This document shows positions 1-8,277 of a stretch of DNA of 48,874 nt, one piece after another; the stretch's first letter is position 1; every line of letters starts with the position of its first letter. The stretch is from Glycomyces paridis (GTDB lineage Bacteria > Actinomycetota > Actinomycetes > Mycobacteriales > Micromonosporaceae). The notes below the pieces were generated by a model. The model saw only the letters and a list, made by a program, of their open reading frames with translations, made no database searches and was not told where the DNA came from. Position numbers and translations under genes: made by a program. Location: assembly GCF_004912155.1 (NCBI RefSeq), contig NZ_STGX01000003.1:360501-409374 (forward strand), written 5' to 3'.

Positions 1-31
1 GCAACCGAATTTCCCGGTCGCACCGGCGCGA

Positions 32-37
32 TAGCAT
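32..37 (+). promoter_or_regulatory. -10 hexamer TAGCAT of a leaderless promoter
   Basis: TAGCAT ends six bases before the ATG at 44, so transcription would begin at or next to the start codon. No Shine-Dalgarno sequence is visible. The same arrangement precedes the next two paralogues (TAGCAT at 1255-1260, TACCCT at 2466-2471). The -35 box is not convincing. Confidence 0.5.
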
Positions 38-43
38 CCGCGC

Positions 44-1237
44 ATGGGCACCAGTGACCTCCAGCAGGCCTTGACGACCGACGAGCTCCACGCCGCCAAC
101 CGCCTCACCCGCGCCTGGCTGGAGGACCTCCCCGAACTCCCCGCCGCGCTCTCCGGCCTCGGCCTGTGGCCACTCCTGGCCGTCCTCGCCACCGGCGCGA
201 GCGGGCCGACGCGAAGCGAACTCGCCACCGCAGCGGGAATCAGGTCCGACCGGCTCGCCGCCGCGCCCGCCGCCCTCCTCGCCGCCGTCGCCGACTCGCC
301 CGCGCTGCGCCTGGCCGTCGGCGTCTGGGCCGGATCGCGCGTCACCCTCGACCCCGACTGGACCGCAACGCTGCCCGTCGACGCCGTCGGCTCCCTCACC
401 GGCGACCGGGCCGCCGACAAGGCCGCGCTCGACGCCTGGGCCTCCCGCAACACACGCGGCCTCATCCCCGCCATGCCCCTCGACTTCGAACGGCCCGTCG
501 ACCTCGTGCTCGCCAGCGCCCTGTCCGTGCGCACCACCTGGACCACCCCGTTCCAGGACGTCACCCGCACCTTCACGACCGGCCCCTGGGCCGCCCTCGG
601 CCGCTGCCGCGGCCTCACCACGACCCTCCCCGGCGCGGTCCTGCGCGTCACCGACCGGGTCTCGGTGCTCACCGTCCCCGGCGACGGCGACATCGACGTC
701 CTCCTGGCGATCGGCCGCGACGGCCTCGCCCCGCACCTCACCATGAGCGCCCTCCTCACCGCCGCCGCCGACCCGTCCTGGGGCCGCCCCGGCGCCGACC
801 TCGCCGCGGGGGAGCGCGCGGCGGGCGTCGAGGTCGCCGAGTACCGCGCCATGCGCCCCCAGACCGACACCGAGACAGGCGTGGAGACCGTCCGCTTCGA
901 CCTCGGGTCCGAATTCGACCTCACCGAACACGCCCGGCCGCTCGGCCTCGCACAGGCCTGCGACCCCGACCTCGCCCGCTTCGACCGCCTCGCCGCCGAA
1001 CCCGTCTACGTCAGTCAGGCCCGCCAGACCTGCAAGGCCGTCTTCAGCGCCACCGGCTTCGAAGCCGCCGCCGTCACCGCGATCGCCATGGCCCGCGCCG
1101 CCGGAGCGCCCCGCCTCGACCACCGGCACCTGCGCGCCACGATCCGCTTCGACCGGCCCTTCGCCTACCTCGCCCGCCACCGCCCCACCGGACTCGTCCT
1201 CGTCGCCGGATGGGTCGCCGAACCGGAGCGTGCCTAG
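44..1237 (+). CDS. Serpin family protein, copy 1
   Basis: Full-length serpin fold (397 aa). The serpin signature near the C-terminus (F-D-R-P-F-A-Y-L, then T-G-L-V-L-V-A-G-W-V, residues about 369-392) and the hinge G-F-E-A-A-A-V-T (338-345) before a variable reactive loop are clear. Serpins trap serine or cysteine proteases by loop insertion. There is no signal peptide, so it should act in the cytoplasm. The hinge P14 residue is Phe, where inhibitory serpins usually have a small residue, so inhibition is not certain. It is the first of three tandem paralogues. The ATG is supported by the -10 hexamer six bases upstream. The target protease is unknown. Confidence 0.85.
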   Translation: MGTSDLQQALTTDELHAANRLTRAWLEDLPELPAALSGLGLWPLLAVLATGASGPTRSELATAAGIRSDRLAAAPAALLAAVADSPALRLAVGVWAGSRVTLDPDWTATLPVDAVGSLTGDRAADKAALDAWASRNTRGLIPAMPLDFERPVDLVLASALSVRTTWTTPFQDVTRTFTTGPWAALGRCRGLTTTLPGAVLRVTDRVSVLTVPGDGDIDVLLAIGRDGLAPHLTMSALLTAAADPSWGRPGADLAAGERAAGVEVAEYRAMRPQTDTETGVETVRFDLGSEFDLTEHARPLGLAQACDPDLARFDRLAAEPVYVSQARQTCKAVFSATGFEAAAVTAIAMARAAGAPRLDHRHLRATIRFDRPFAYLARHRPTGLVLVAGWVAEPERA

Positions 1238-1267
1238 GGTGAGCGCGCCCGCACTAGCATCCGGCCC

Positions 1268-2485
1268 ATGAGCACCGATGAAGGCACGTTCGAATTGACC
1301 TCCGGGGACGTGGCGGCCGCCAACGGCCTCACCCGCCGCTGGTTCGCCTCGCGCGCCGCGATGCCCTCCGCCGCATCGGGTCTGGGCATCTGGCCGCTGC
1401 TGGGCGTGCTCGCCTCCGGCGCGGTCGGTCCCACCCTCGACGAGCTGCTGGCCGCCGCGGGCCTCGACGCCGACCGCGCCGCCGCCGCTCCCGAACTCCT
1501 CCTGCGCGCCGTCCGCGCCATGCCCGCGGTCCGGATCGCCCTCGGCGTCTGGGCGGGCGCCCGCGTCGCCCTCGACCCCGACTGGGTCGCCGGCCTCCCG
1601 GTCGGCGCCGTCGGCTCCCTCACCGGCGACCTCGTCGCCGACCAGGCCGCCCTCGACGCCTGGGCCGACGAGCACACCGACGGGCTCATCGACAGGATGC
1701 CGATCACCCTCGACGAGGAGATCCGCCTCGTCCTCGCCAGCGCCCTGCTCGTGCGCACCACCTGGGCCACGCCGTTCGAGGAGACCTACGCGCCCTTCCC
1801 GACCGGACCGTGGGCCGAGCAGCGCCACCAGGTCCTCACCGCCTCCTACGACCGGGACGTGCTCCGCGTCGGCGACGACGCCTCGGTGCTCACCGTCATC
1901 GGCCGGGACGACGTCGACGTCCTCCTGGCGATCGGCCGCGAGAACCTCGACCCCGGCGAGGTCATGGCCCGGCTCCTCGACGCCGCGGGCGAACCCGCCT
2001 GGGGCCGCTCCTCGACCGAACTGGCCGCGGGGGACCGGGCGGTCGGCGTCGAAGCCGCCGAGTACCTCGCACCCCGACCCCAGACCGGCCCCGAGGTCGC
2101 CGCCCGCACCGTCGCCTTCACAGTCGCGGACGAGATCGACCTCACCGGCGACGCCGAGGCGCTCGGCCTGGTCCACGCCTGCGACGCCCGCTTCGCGAGC
2201 TTCGACCGGCTCGCCGCCGAACCGCTCGTCGTGAGCCAGGCGAAACAGGCCTGCACGGCGACGTTCAGCGCCACCGGCTTCGAGGCCGCCGCGGTCACCG
2301 CCATCGGCATGCCCTTCGCCGGTGCCCTCCCGCCGCAGGACCGCCACCGCCATGTCCGCGCCACGGTCACCTTCGACCGGCCCTTCGCCTACCTCGCCCG
2401 CCACCGCCCCACCGGACTCGTCCTCGTCGCCGGCTGGGTCGCCGAACCCGCGAGCGCGGCGGCGTTACCCTCCCTCCATGAGTGA
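1268..2485 (+). CDS. Serpin family protein, copy 2
   Basis: Paralogue of the preceding gene (405 aa), collinear over its whole length, with the same hinge G-F-E-A-A-A-V-T and C-terminal serpin signature. The reactive loop after the hinge differs (G-M-P-F-A-G-A-L-P in place of A-M-A-R-A-A-G-A-P), which would give a different bait residue. No signal peptide is seen. TAGCAT at 1255-1260 sits seven bases before the ATG, so this gene probably has its own leaderless promoter. Its last eight bases overlap the start of copy 3. Substrate protease unknown. Confidence 0.85.
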   Translation: MSTDEGTFELTSGDVAAANGLTRRWFASRAAMPSAASGLGIWPLLGVLASGAVGPTLDELLAAAGLDADRAAAAPELLLRAVRAMPAVRIALGVWAGARVALDPDWVAGLPVGAVGSLTGDLVADQAALDAWADEHTDGLIDRMPITLDEEIRLVLASALLVRTTWATPFEETYAPFPTGPWAEQRHQVLTASYDRDVLRVGDDASVLTVIGRDDVDVLLAIGRENLDPGEVMARLLDAAGEPAWGRSSTELAAGDRAVGVEAAEYLAPRPQTGPEVAARTVAFTVADEIDLTGDAEALGLVHACDARFASFDRLAAEPLVVSQAKQACTATFSATGFEAAAVTAIGMPFAGALPPQDRHRHVRATVTFDRPFAYLARHRPTGLVLVAGWVAEPASAAALPSLHE

Positions 2486-3677
2486 GGGAACCCTCGAACA
2501 CGCCCTGACGCCCGCCGACGTCGCCGCCGCGAACGCACTGACGAAGCGCTGGCTCCTCGCGAACGACGAACTGCCTTCCGCCGCATCGGGACTCGGCGTC
2601 TGGGCGCTGCTGGCGATCCTCGCCACCGGCGCGCTCGAGGAGACCGAGGAGGAACTGCTCGCCGCAGTCGGCCTGGACGCCGAGTGCACCGCGGCCCTGC
2701 CCGGAGCCCTCGCCGAGGGGGTCGCGTCCGCCCCCGCGATCAGCCTCGCCGTCGCCGCCTGGGCCGGCGCCCGCGTCACCCTCGATCCGGAGTGGACCAC
2801 CGGGCTACCCGCTGACGCGGTCGGCTCCCTAACCGGCGACACCGCCGCCGACAAGGCCGCGCTCGACGCCTGGGCCTCCCGCAACACCCGGGGGCTCATC
2901 GAGACCATGCCGGTCGACCTGGACGAGGCCACCGCGCTCGTGCTCGCCAGCGCCCTGTCCGTGCGCACCAGATGGCGCACCCCGTTCGAGAACGACGGGT
3001 CGCTCCGCGAAGGCCCCTGGGCCCGGGACCCGCGCGTCAAGACCCTCACCGCCGAATACCACGAGGACGTCCTGCGCGTGGGTGCCAACGCCTCGGTGCT
3101 CACCGTCCGCGGCGAGGACGACGTGGACGTGCTCCTCGCCGTCGGCTACGACGACGTGACCCCCGGCCAGGTCATGGCCCGCCTCCTCGCCGCCGCGAAC
3201 AACCCCGACTGGGGCCGCTCGGCCATCGCACTCGACGCCGGGAAGTCCGGACCTGGCGTCCGCATCGCCGAGTCCTACGAGGAGCACCCGCAGGTCGCGC
3301 CCGAGATCGAGGTCCACACGGTCGGCTTCGACGTCACCGCCGACCTCGACCTCCTCGCCGACGCCGAAGCGCTCGGCCTCGAACTCGCCTCGGACTCCGA
3401 CCTCGCCCAGTTCGCCCGGCTCGCCACCCAGCCGCTGCACGTGGCCCAGGCCAAGCAGACCTGCACCGCGACCTTCGACGCCACCGGCTTCGAAGCCGCC
3501 GCCGTCACCGCCTTCGGCATGTCCTACATGGGCGGCCTCCCGACCGAACCCGACCGGCCCCACCGGCACGTGCGCGCCCGCGTCACCTTCGACCGGCCCT
3601 TCGCCTACCTCGCCCGCCACCGCCCCACCGGACTCGTCCTCGTCGCCGGATGGGTCGCCGAGCCCGCCCTACACTGA
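2478..3677 (+). CDS. Serpin family protein, copy 3
   Basis: Third tandem serpin (399 aa). The frame is open further upstream, but the start at 2478 aligns with the N-termini of the other copies and lies six bases after a -10-like TACCCT. Hinge and C-terminal signature are conserved; the reactive loop is the most different (F-G-M-S-Y-M-G-G-L-P). It overlaps the end of copy 2 by eight bases and the convergent gene's stop by nine bases (3669-3677). No signal peptide. The three copies together look like a duplicated array with diversified bait loops. Confidence 0.85.
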   Translation: MSEGTLEHALTPADVAAANALTKRWLLANDELPSAASGLGVWALLAILATGALEETEEELLAAVGLDAECTAALPGALAEGVASAPAISLAVAAWAGARVTLDPEWTTGLPADAVGSLTGDTAADKAALDAWASRNTRGLIETMPVDLDEATALVLASALSVRTRWRTPFENDGSLREGPWARDPRVKTLTAEYHEDVLRVGANASVLTVRGEDDVDVLLAVGYDDVTPGQVMARLLAAANNPDWGRSAIALDAGKSGPGVRIAESYEEHPQVAPEIEVHTVGFDVTADLDLLADAEALGLELASDSDLAQFARLATQPLHVAQAKQTCTATFDATGFEAAAVTAFGMSYMGGLPTEPDRPHRHVRARVTFDRPFAYLARHRPTGLVLVAGWVAEPALH

Positions 3678-4298
3678 CAGCGGCGCCGCGTGCCAGGTCC
3701 AGTCGGGACCGCGCCGCGCCCGACCGTCCAAGGCGCCCCTGCCCGTGGCCCACAACAATGTCGGCCACGGATCGGTGTCGCCCGGCGCCTCGGGGAACAG
3801 CCGCGCCAGCGCCGGCGCCACCAGCTCCGGCGGTGGCTCGAAGGGAACACCGAGACCCTCCGCGAGGTCGAAGCCGTGCGCGAGCGTCTCCACCACGCCC
3901 ATCGCCGCGAACCCCTCAGGATCGCCCGTCCCCCAGACATGCCAGGCCCGCGCCGACGCAGGACGCGCGTCCGCCACCGCCGCGACCAGCCCGCCCACGG
4001 TCAACAGGACCTCCAGCGCCGCATCCGGGCCCAGCGCCCGGTCCGTGAGCAGCGGCAGCGGACGCTCCCCGCCGCGGTCCCACAGCAGCGTCGGACGCCC
4101 CTGCACGTACGGCACCGGCGGCGCCAGCCGCGTCGCATACGAGAACACGCCGTTGTTCAAGTGCTCCAACGCATCCCAGCAGTCGCAGTCCATCGGCCCG
4201 GCCCGGTTCCCCCAGACCGCCGCGTCGGCGCCGCGCAGCTCCTCCACTGTGAAGCCCACGGCCCGCTCGACATCGGCACCGGTCACCGGAATCCTCAT
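3669..4298 (-). CDS. Mycothiol-dependent maleylpyruvate isomerase-like (DinB-fold) protein
   Basis: 209 aa. The central V-V-E-T-L-A-H-G-F-D-L-A segment and the N-terminal W-D-A-L-E-H-L-N-N helix resemble the actinobacterial maleylpyruvate isomerase N-terminal (DinB-like four-helix, metal-binding) family. Many members are probably thiol transferases using mycothiol, and mshC is present in this window. The ATG is six bases downstream of TAGGGT on the minus strand, consistent with a leaderless mRNA. The start of the ABC exporter operon lies far upstream, so this gene likely has its own promoter. The actual substrate is unknown. Confidence 0.65.
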   Translation of the reverse strand: MRIPVTGADVERAVGFTVEELRGADAAVWGNRAGPMDCDCWDALEHLNNGVFSYATRLAPPVPYVQGRPTLLWDRGGERPLPLLTDRALGPDAALEVLLTVGGLVAAVADARPASARAWHVWGTGDPEGFAAMGVVETLAHGFDLAEGLGVPFEPPPELVAPALARLFPEAPGDTDPWPTLLWATGRGALDGRARRGPDWTWHAAPLSV

Positions 4299-4338
4299 GC
4301 ACGGACCCTATGCGCGACAGGCCGCACGGGCAACCCCC

Positions 4339-6120
4339 TCACTCCCCGCGCCACGCGTGCCACAGCCCCGCGTACACCCCTCCGGCCGCCAGCAGCTCCG
4401 CGTGCGAGCCCTCCTCGGCGATCCGCCCCGCCTCCACCACCGCGATCCGGTCCGCCGACGCCGCCGCCTGCAACTGGTGCGCGATCGCGATCACCGTGCG
4501 CCCCGCCAGCGCCGCCGCCAACGCCGTCTCCACCCTGCCCGCGCTCGCCGGATCGATCCCGGCCGTCGCCTCGTCCAGGATCACCACGTCCGGATCGGCC
4601 ACCACGACCCGCGCCAACGCGATCTGCTGCGCCTCGGCCGTACTGAGCCGCCGGTGCTCGTCGCCGAGCATCACGTCCAGCCCCGCCTCCAGCGCCCAAC
4701 CCGCGTCCACGCGCCGCAGCGCCTCCAGCAGCGTCGCGTCCCCGGCCTCCGGCGCCGCCAGGACCAGGTTGTCCCGCAGCGTCGCAGTGAACACGTAATG
4801 CTCCTGCGTCACCAGTACCACGCGCCGCCGCAGCTCCTCCACACCGATGTCGCCCACCGCGACCCCGCCGAGCGTCGCCGCCCCCGACCGCGGCCGGTCG
4901 ATCCCCGCCAGCAGCCGAGCGATCGTCGACTTCCCCGCCCCCGACGGCCCCACCACCACCAACCGCTCCCCGGGCCGCGGATGCAGGCTCAACCCGTGCA
5001 GCACGTCCGGCCCGTCCCCGTACCCGAACGTCACCGCGTCCAACCGCAGGTCGGAACCGGAGGGCACCGCCTCGCGCGGCGCCGACTCGACCAGCCCCAC
5101 GCCTTCGATCCGCGCCAACGCGGCCGCGCCCTGCTGGAACTCGCCCAGGTGCGTCATCACCGCGTTGGTGGGGTTGCTGATGCGCACGGCGATCGTCGCC
5201 GCCGCAGCCGCCGCGCCAACCGTAAGGCCCCCCTCGAAGTACCACAGGCCGCTCACCAGCAGCACCAGCGCCACCTGAATCCGGTTGAGCCACAACAACA
5301 CCATGAAGAACTCCGACTGGAGCACCACGACCCGCGCGAACGTTCCGAAGACCTGCTCGCCCCGCCGGTAGCCCAGATCCCGACGCCGCCGCTGGAGGGC
5401 CAGCGCCGCCACCGTCTGCGACCCGGCCCCCGAGGCGCTCAGCGTCTCGGCCGCCTCGCTCAGCGCCGCCCGCTGCTCCACGAACGCCCCCGACGCCCGC
5501 CGCAGATACCGGCGCGCCGCCAGCATCAGCGGCACCAGGGTCACCAGGGCCGCCAAACCGAGCAGCGGATCGATCACGAACATCGCCGCATACAGCACCA
5601 CCACCTCGATGAGCGAGGTCGCCACGATCGGCCCGTGGTCGCGCAGCAGGTCCGCGACCGTGTTCACGTCGGCCGCCGTGCGCGTGCCGAGGTCTCCGCG
5701 CCCGGCCCGCTCCACCCGGTCCAGCGGCAGTCGCAGCACCCGCACGACCACGCGCTCCCGCAACTGCGCCGCCGCCCGCTCCCCGAACCGGTACCCCGCC
5801 CGCCTGCCCAAGCGGCTGAGCACGAACTGCACCGCCACGCACCCGACCAGCACCGAACACACCGCGTTGATCCGCGCGACGCTCCAACCCGCCCCGATCC
5901 CGTCCACCACCTGCCCCAGCAGGACCGGCAGCGCGGTGCTGAACACCGCCGCGAGCAGGTACAGGACCAGCACCTGGACGGCGCGGCCGCGGTCGTCGGC
6001 GAGAATCCGCACGAACGCGCGGCGGACCTCCGCGGGGCCCGCGATCGGGAGGCGCTCCTGCGCCTCGTCAGCGGGCCCGTCCTCGAACGCCTTGCGGGGC
6101 TTCGGAACCACGGTGCTCAT
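4339..6120 (-). CDS. ABC exporter half-transporter with active Walker motifs but degenerate signature
   Basis: 593 aa: an N-terminal six-helix ABC exporter membrane domain (about residues 45-335) followed by a nucleotide-binding domain. Walker A G-P-S-G-A-G-K-S (391-398), Walker B V-V-I-L-D-E (512-517) and the H-loop His548 are intact. The signature normally written LSGGQ reads LSTAE (492-496). The upstream partner has the reverse pattern, so the two subunits should form one working and one dead ATP site. The frame continues open upstream of the ATG at 6120, but that ATG overlaps the partner's stop by four bases (ATGA), typical of translational coupling. The exported substrate is unknown. Confidence 0.85.
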   Translation of the reverse strand: MSTVVPKPRKAFEDGPADEAQERLPIAGPAEVRRAFVRILADDRGRAVQVLVLYLLAAVFSTALPVLLGQVVDGIGAGWSVARINAVCSVLVGCVAVQFVLSRLGRRAGYRFGERAAAQLRERVVVRVLRLPLDRVERAGRGDLGTRTAADVNTVADLLRDHGPIVATSLIEVVVLYAAMFVIDPLLGLAALVTLVPLMLAARRYLRRASGAFVEQRAALSEAAETLSASGAGSQTVAALALQRRRRDLGYRRGEQVFGTFARVVVLQSEFFMVLLWLNRIQVALVLLVSGLWYFEGGLTVGAAAAAATIAVRISNPTNAVMTHLGEFQQGAAALARIEGVGLVESAPREAVPSGSDLRLDAVTFGYGDGPDVLHGLSLHPRPGERLVVVGPSGAGKSTIARLLAGIDRPRSGAATLGGVAVGDIGVEELRRRVVLVTQEHYVFTATLRDNLVLAAPEAGDATLLEALRRVDAGWALEAGLDVMLGDEHRRLSTAEAQQIALARVVVADPDVVILDEATAGIDPASAGRVETALAAALAGRTVIAIAHQLQAAASADRIAVVEAGRIAEEGSHAELLAAGGVYAGLWHAWRGE

Positions 6121-7778
6121 GCGGTCTCCAAGTGGGAGGCGAGGCGGCGGTAGTCGGGGTCGGCGAGCAGGTCCGAGTGCGCGCCCTCGGCGTGCACCTT
6201 CCCGTCCACCATCCACACCACCCGGTCGGCGTGCGCGAGCCACAGCGGCGACGCGGTCACGACCACGGTCGTCGCCTCGGCGCGGGTCGCCGCGACCCGT
6301 TCGGCGATGAGCGACTCGGTGTGCGAGTCGACCGCCGAGGTCGGCTCGACCGCCAGCAGCGTTTCGGGCTCGGCCGCGAGCGCGCGGGCGAGCCGCAGGC
6401 GCTGGCGCTGCCCGCCCGAGAGGTTCCTGCCCCCTTCTGCCACTTGGGCGTCGAGGTCGGAACCGAGCCCGGTGTAGACGTCGGCGGCGCAGGCGGCCTC
6501 GACGGCGGCCAGCGCCGCGTCCGGATCGACCCGCAGCGTCGAGCGGAGCGATTCGGCGAAGAGGTAGTCCTCGTCGGTGAGCAGCATGATCCGCTCGCGG
6601 ACCTCGGCGAGCGCGAAATCGGCGAGTGGCAGGTCCCCCCAGCGCGCGTCGGACTCGCGGTAGCGGGCGAGCCGCTCGCACGCCTCCTGGGCCGGGGCGG
6701 TCTCGGCGGTCACCACGACGGTGAGCGCGCCGACTTGGACGGTCAGTCCCGAGACGCCGTCGCGCAGCGTCCCGGTCGCGCCGGTAGCGGCGCCCTCGTC
6801 GGCGATGTCGGACTCGACGCTGAGGACCCGCGCGATCCGCTTGGCGCCCACCCAGGCCGCGACGAAGAAGTTCGCGGAGCTGAGGAAGTTCCCCGAGACG
6901 GCGATGAAGATCGTGGCGAAACTGGAGGCCGAGGCTAGGCCGCCGATGGTGATGTCGCCGCGCACGGCGAGGATCGCGCCCGTCCAGGTGATGGCCGCGA
7001 CGAACAGGATCGGCATCGAGTGGCGCAGGGCGTGGATCCACGAACTCGGGTTCGCCACCTGGTAGCCCATGTCGCGCAAGGCGTCCGAGCGGGCCCTGTA
7101 GCGCTCGGCGAACAGGACGTCCCCGCCGATCCCGCGCAGGACCCGCAGGCCGCCCACGATGTCGGCGGCGTCGGCGGTGAGGTGCCCGATGTGCGCTCGG
7201 TAGTCGCTCTGGCGCTGCTGGAGCCGCCCGAGGAGCGGACCGGCGAGGAGCGCGGTGAGGAGGCTCCCGGCGACGATGACCACGCCGAGCAGCGGGTGGA
7301 TCGTCCACACGAGCACGACGCCGGTGGTGAACATGGCGGTGTTGTTGAGCAGGAACCCCGTCTCGGCGATGGCCCTGGTGGCCCGGCGTGAGTCCTCGCT
7401 GGGCAGGTTCACCAGCTCCCCGGCCGAGACCCGGCCCCGGATGCCGGTCCCGGCGAGGTTGAGCCGGTCGGTGAGCCGACGCACGATGCTCCGCTGGGCG
7501 CGCGCGTCGGCGGTGCCGAACAGCCGGAACCCCCTCGACCACAGGAAACCCTGCACGATCGCGGTGCAAGCGATGATCCCGATCCACCGTGCGAACGCCT
7601 CGCCGTCGCGGGCGATGAGCCCGTCGTCGATGACCTTCCCGATCATCCACAGCTGCGACATCGCGGTGGCGCCGGCGCACGCGAAGCAGATCGAGCCGAG
7701 GAGGACGCGCCTCCAATGGCGTCCCGCCAGGCCGGTCAGGAGGCGCAGCGGGGTGGTGGCGCGAGGCGGGGAGGGCAT
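6117..7778 (-). CDS. ABC exporter half-transporter with degenerate Walker A/B and intact LSGGQ
   Basis: 553 aa: membrane domain (about residues 20-310) plus a nucleotide-binding domain that has lost the Walker A glycine/lysine motif (region 353-366 has no GxxGxGK), has Val for the Walker B Asp (T-L-L-A-V-E, 473-478) and Ala for the H-loop His (509). The signature L-S-G-G-Q (453-457) is perfect. It can therefore supply the signature half of the active site while its own nucleotide pocket is dead. The start at 7778 is preferred over 7841: on the minus strand TAAGCT lies seven bases upstream, and the residues added by the longer form do not look like protein. It is translationally coupled to the second subunit. 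Confidence 0.85.
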   Translation of the reverse strand: MPSPPRATTPLRLLTGLAGRHWRRVLLGSICFACAGATAMSQLWMIGKVIDDGLIARDGEAFARWIGIIACTAIVQGFLWSRGFRLFGTADARAQRSIVRRLTDRLNLAGTGIRGRVSAGELVNLPSEDSRRATRAIAETGFLLNNTAMFTTGVVLVWTIHPLLGVVIVAGSLLTALLAGPLLGRLQQRQSDYRAHIGHLTADAADIVGGLRVLRGIGGDVLFAERYRARSDALRDMGYQVANPSSWIHALRHSMPILFVAAITWTGAILAVRGDITIGGLASASSFATIFIAVSGNFLSSANFFVAAWVGAKRIARVLSVESDIADEGAATGATGTLRDGVSGLTVQVGALTVVVTAETAPAQEACERLARYRESDARWGDLPLADFALAEVRERIMLLTDEDYLFAESLRSTLRVDPDAALAAVEAACAADVYTGLGSDLDAQVAEGGRNLSGGQRQRLRLARALAAEPETLLAVEPTSAVDSHTESLIAERVAATRAEATTVVVTASPLWLAHADRVVWMVDGKVHAEGAHSDLLADPDYRRLASHLETA

Positions 7779-7935
7779 GGCCCGCAGCTTACCTGCCGAC
7801 CGGTATTGACCGCATCCTCCATTTCCGCGGCGCCGCCCCACCGCGCCTGTTCGCCCGAGTTCCGTTTACCAGCCCCGATACAGGGAACCCCCGCTGTCCA
7901 ACATCGACGGCAACGATGTTGCGAAAGGAGTGGTC

Positions 7936-8235
7936 ATGCCTTACGTCGCCTCACGGCACAACCCGCTGATCGTGCACATCGTCACGATCGTCTTCGGGCT
8001 CATCGCCCTCGTCATCCTCCTGCACCTCGCGTTCGTCCTGCTGGAGGCCAACCCCGGCAACCCGCTGGTGGACTTCATCGCCGACCTCGCGAACTGGTTC
8101 TCCTGGCTCTTCCGCGACATGTTCACGATCGACGACCCCAAGGCGCGGGCCGTCGTCAACTACGGCCTCGCCGCCCTGGTCTTCCTCGCCGTGGGCGGGG
8201 CCATCGCCGGCGCCGGCCGCCGCTGGCACCACTGA
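7936..8235 (+). CDS. Small two-helix membrane protein of unknown function
   Basis: 99 aa with two clear hydrophobic segments: about residues 10-34 (V-H-I-V-T-I-V-F-G-L-I-A-L-V-I-L-L) and 75-92 (G-L-A-A-L-V-F-L-A-V-G-G-A-I-A-G). Between them lies an amphipathic stretch rich in Trp and Phe. A Shine-Dalgarno AAAGGAG at 7924-7930 sets the ATG at 7936 rather than the GTG two codons earlier. It is transcribed divergently from the ABC exporter and ends at a strong bidirectional hairpin. I do not recognise the family. Confidence 0.7.
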   Translation: MPYVASRHNPLIVHIVTIVFGLIALVILLHLAFVLLEANPGNPLVDFIADLANWFSWLFRDMFTIDDPKARAVVNYGLAALVFLAVGGAIAGAGRRWHH

Positions 8236-8248
8236 GCGCGAGATGCGA

Positions 8249-8277
8249 AGGGCCCGAACGCGATGCGTTCGGGCCCT
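8249..8277. terminator. Bidirectional hairpin terminator between convergent genes
   Basis: Perfect 13-bp stem with a three-base loop (arms 8249-8261 and 8265-8277). It lies just after the small membrane gene's stop and touches the stop of the convergent MFS gene, so it can serve both strands. No real U-tract follows. Confidence 0.8.

Noticed and set aside
4339-7716. A single 1125-residue reading frame through both ABC exporter genes
   Set aside because: Only the part after the ATG at 6120 is coding; the upstream section is an Arg/His-rich shadow of the partner gene in another frame.
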